From the NCBI GenBank assembly GCA_020057535.1, contig JAGVFS010000036.1, positions 1-7,483 of the forward strand: a stretch of DNA of 7,483 nt. The letters are read 5' to 3'. Every line of letters begins with the position of its first letter. Positions within the stretch are counted from its first letter, which is position 1. The DNA is from Patescibacteria group bacterium (lineage in GTDB: Bacteria; Patescibacteriota; Patescibacteriia; UBA2591; PGYQ01). Positions 5,389 to 7,483 of this stretch are shown here, piece by piece. A program made the translations under genes and the position numbers. Under the pieces are notes generated by a model. That model made no database searches. It had not been told where the DNA came from and saw nothing but the letters and a program-made list of their open reading frames with translations.

Positions 5389-6792
5389 TTATAAATTTTC
5401 TTTTAGCCATTTTTTGAGATTTTCTATTTTTATTCTTTCTTGCTTCATTGTATCTCTATCTCGCACTGTTACATCGTTTTTTTCTAAACTATCAAAATCA
5501 ACTGTCACACAATACGGTGTGCCAATTTCATCTTGACGACGATATCTTTTGCCAATGTTGCCATTGTCGTCAAATTCGCACATATATTCTAATTTTAAAT
5601 TATTATAAATTTCTCGAGCTTTTTTTACTAATTCTAGTTTGTTTTTTAATAAAGGAAAAATTGCAATTTTAATTGGAGCAAGTCGTTTGTCAAATTTAAG
5701 AATCACTCTAGTTTCTTTGTTTACTGTTTCTTCGGTGTATGCTTCGTGCATAAAAGCTAATAACATTCTATTTAAACCAACAGAGGTTTCTATAATATGC
5801 GGAATATATTTTTCATGAGTAATTGGATCTGTGTAATCGAGTTTAATTCCGGAAAATTTTTGATGTTGAGACAAATCCCAATCGCCTCGCTGATGTATCC
5901 CCTCTAATTCTTTGAACCCGCCGAGAGCGTTGAAATTATATTCAATATCATAAGCCTCGGCCGCGTAATGAGCTAATTTTTCATGTTTAAGCCATCTTAA
6001 ATTTTCTTCTTTAATTCCATAATTAATATAAAAATTCCATCTTATTTTTTTCCATTCATTATATTTTTCTTGTATTATTTTTGGATGTAAAAAATATTGC
6101 ATTTCCATTTGTTCAAATTCTCTAGTTCTAAAAATAAATTGTCTTGCTACAATTTCATTTCTAAAAGCTTTGCCAATTTGAGCGATTCCAAAAGGTATTT
6201 TTACTCGAGTGGAATCTAAAATATTTTTGTAATTCAAATAAATTCCGCCGCAAGTTTCAGGCCGTAAATAAACAATATTATCTTCTGATAAAACATCGGT
6301 TGGCGAGCCAAGATTTGATTTAACCATTAAAGAAAAATTTTTAGCTTGGGTTAAATTTTTACTACCGCAATTTTTGCATTTTAAAATAATATTTTTTTCT
6401 TTTAGTTTTTTAATTTTTTTATTAATATCTTCGGTTTTCATTTTATCCGCATTAATATTAAATTCTTCTAACATATGATCGCCACGCATTCGAGCTTTAC
6501 AATCTTTGCAATCAATTTGCGGATCGTCAAAACTATCAAGATGGCCGCTTGCTTTCCAAGTCGTTGGATGCATAAATATTCCAGAATCCAAACCAACAAC
6601 ATCTTCTCTTTTTTGCACGATTTCTTTCCACCAAGCGCAAGATAAATTATTTTTTAATTCAATGCCGTAGGGACCGTAATCATAAACTGCGGAAAATCCG
6701 CCATAAATTTCTGAAGAGGGGAATATAAAACCGCGTCTTTTACACAAAGAAACGATTTTTTCCAATGTTTTATAGTTTTTTACATTAGACAT
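5389..6792 (-). CDS. glyQS: Glycyl-tRNA synthetase, single-chain homodimeric (class II) type
   Basis: It charges tRNA-Gly with glycine in the cytosol. The 467 residues match the single-chain (alpha2) form, not the separate GlyQ/GlyS subunits. Visible in order: RGFIFPSSEIYGG (20-32), motif 1 region YDYGPYGIELKNNL (38-51), a zinc ribbon with CxxC pairs at Cys95/Cys98 and Cys139/Cys142, RPETCGGIYLNY (177-188), motif 2 IAQIGKAFRNE...FRTREFEQMEMQYF (203-234), motif 3 HIIETSVGLNRMLLAF (332-347, Arg342), and an anticodon-binding domain (about 372-465) with KRYRRQDEIGTPYCVTVD. The nearly universal PETAQG motif reads PETCGG here; the key glutamate is kept. The N-terminus begins MSNVKNYK, a few residues before the conserved LEKIVSLCKRRG. 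The start follows AT-only sequence without a Shine-Dalgarno motif. It lies 123 bp after eno in the same direction. Confidence 0.96.
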   Translation of the reverse strand: MSNVKNYKTLEKIVSLCKRRGFIFPSSEIYGGFSAVYDYGPYGIELKNNLSCAWWKEIVQKREDVVGLDSGIFMHPTTWKASGHLDSFDDPQIDCKDCKARMRGDHMLEEFNINADKMKTEDINKKIKKLKEKNIILKCKNCGSKNLTQAKNFSLMVKSNLGSPTDVLSEDNIVYLRPETCGGIYLNYKNILDSTRVKIPFGIAQIGKAFRNEIVARQFIFRTREFEQMEMQYFLHPKIIQEKYNEWKKIRWNFYINYGIKEENLRWLKHEKLAHYAAEAYDIEYNFNALGGFKELEGIHQRGDWDLSQHQKFSGIKLDYTDPITHEKYIPHIIETSVGLNRMLLAFMHEAYTEETVNKETRVILKFDKRLAPIKIAIFPLLKNKLELVKKAREIYNNLKLEYMCEFDDNGNIGKRYRRQDEIGTPYCVTVDFDSLEKNDVTVRDRDTMKQERIKIENLKKWLKENL

Positions 6793-6924
6793 AATTAAAA
6801 TTAAAATGTAAATATCAAAAAATGATAGTTAAAAATACAAAACGCAAAACAAAAATTCAAAATAACAAATTTAATTTTAGATTTTATTTTAAATTTTAAT
6901 TTAACATTGCGTATTTTACATTTT
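6793..6924. repeat. AT-rich spacer bounded by a 10-bp inverted repeat
   Basis: The eno-glyQS spacer is built from AAAAT, TCAAAA and TTAATTTT words. AAAATGTAAA (6803-6812) is perfectly inverted at 6915-6924. The right arm encodes the last Lys-Met-stop of enolase, and the left arm lies just upstream of the glyQS start. Imperfect inverted similarity continues inward. It looks like a low-complexity repeat island. No promoter for glyQS stands out from the background. Confidence 0.45.
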
Positions 6925-7483
6925 GAGATTTGTATTTATATTTTCTTCAATTTCCATTAATCGATTATATTTAGCAAGGCGTTCACCGCGAGAGAGAGAA
7001 CCAGCTTTAATATAATCGGCTCTAACTGCTACGGCTAAGTCGGCGATAAAATCATCGTTTGTTTCTCCAGAACGATGCGAGATAATAATTTTGTAATTAT
7101 TTTTTTGAGCTAATTTTATACATTCAATTGTTTCAGTTAAAGTTCCAATTTGATTTAATTTTATTAAAATTGCGTTCGCGCATTTTTGTTCAATTCCTTT
7201 TTTTAGTCGTTTAATATTTGTCGCAAAAAAATCATCACCAACAATCATAATATTTGACATTTGACATTTAATATTTGACATTACAGAAGTCCATCCTTTC
7301 CAATCGTTTTGTTCTAAAGGATCTTCAATCGAGACTAAAGGGTATTTTTTTGTCCAATTTAAATATAAATTTATCAATTTTTCGCGAGAGAGAATTAAAT
7401 TATCATTTTTTAAAATATAAGAATCCTGTTTTTTATTATAAAATTCCGAAGCGGCCGCGTCAAGACCTAAAAATATATCTTTG
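6916..7483 (-). CDS. eno: Enolase, C-terminal part (start beyond the window)
   Basis: Enolase converts 2-phosphoglycerate to phosphoenolpyruvate in glycolysis. The frame is open from the right edge, giving 188 residues; a TTG at 7377-7375 is an internal Leu codon, since conserved sequence (FLGLDAAASEFY) lies upstream of it. Active-site motifs are present in order: SIEDPL (magnesium Glu and Asp), VGDDFFATN (magnesium Asp), ILIKLNQIGTLTET (catalytic Lys), ISHRSGET (His and Ser of the substrate loop) and DYIKAGSLSRGERLAKYNRL (second Lys, commonly IKTG). Between DWKGW and VGDD the expected helix and loop are replaced by TSVMSNIKCQMSNIMI, encoded by a 21-bp-period repeat. From memory this is only about three residues longer than in E. 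coli. The C-terminus is short, ending NINTNLKM, and its last codons lie in an inverted-repeat arm. The catalytic residues are intact, so the enzyme is probably active. Confidence 0.96.
   Translation of the reverse strand, partial: KDIFLGLDAAASEFYNKKQDSYILKNDNLILSREKLINLYLNWTKKYPLVSIEDPLEQNDWKGWTSVMSNIKCQMSNIMIVGDDFFATNIKRLKKGIEQKCANAILIKLNQIGTLTETIECIKLAQKNNYKIIISHRSGETNDDFIADLAVAVRADYIKAGSLSRGERLAKYNRLMEIEENINTNLKM
7249..7282 (-). repeat. In-frame 21-bp-period repeat inside enolase
   Basis: The 13-mer AATATTTGACATT occurs exactly at 7249-7261 and 7270-7282, with another TTTGACATTTAA between them (7260-7271). Read in the gene's direction it gives MSNIKCQ-MSNIM, a seven-residue period. Similar TTTGACATTT repeats are common in Patescibacteria spacers, from general knowledge. 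The 12-mer TTAAATGTCAAA is shared with the secA insertion in the same coding sense. Confidence 0.6.

Noticed and set aside
5448..5672. Open frame of 74 codons on the + strand
   Set aside because: It is a shadow of the GlyRS anticodon-binding region on the other strand.
6916..7377. A short enolase-like protein starting at a TTG at 7377
   Set aside because: Conserved enolase sequence continues in frame upstream to the window edge, so the TTG is an internal leucine codon.

Overview
The window looks like ordinary chromosome from a low-GC, small-genome bacterium, most probably a member of the Candidate Phyla Radiation (Patescibacteria, Parcubacteria-like). The pointers are very AT-rich DNA with A/T-ending codons, a SecA with extra segments in known variable positions, a single-chain zinc-ribbon glycyl-tRNA synthetase, a short RlpA-like barrel protein, AT-rich 'TTTGACATTT' repeats in spacers and inside genes, and no Shine-Dalgarno sequence at any gene start that can be seen. 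This placement is inferred from gene style, not from a marker tree. TGA is used as a stop and never interrupts a long gene, so the standard bacterial code applies.

Layout. Positions 1-3154 are read on the + strand: the end of an RlpA-like double-psi beta-barrel protein (cut by the window edge), then a complete secA. A convergent spacer (3155-3347) holds a hairpin able to terminate both strands. The rest is read on the - strand, in transcription order: the C-terminal 188 residues of enolase (7483-6916, cut by the edge), glycyl-tRNA synthetase (6792-5389), a NYN/LabA-like nuclease-fold protein (5252-4728) and a class II fructose-bisphosphate aldolase (4367-3348). Spacers of 123, 136 and 360 bp argue against one tight operon.

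Function. Enolase and aldolase are glycolytic, GlyRS serves translation and SecA serves protein export. The RlpA-like protein may act at the cell wall, and the NYN protein may act on RNA. The set is housekeeping, and I see no defence, mobile or biosynthetic system.

The most interesting material is non-coding. The 360-bp gap 4368-4727 carries a near-consensus + strand promoter that fires straight into a strong hairpin terminator within about 20 bp, predicting a roughly 55-nt RNA antisense to the 3' end of the NYN gene. A perfect DnaA box sits just upstream of that promoter. Before the aldolase start lies a two-helix inverted repeat whose imperfect pairs become G-U only in the aldolase-sense RNA. 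AT-rich repeat sequence also appears in frame inside secA and enolase.
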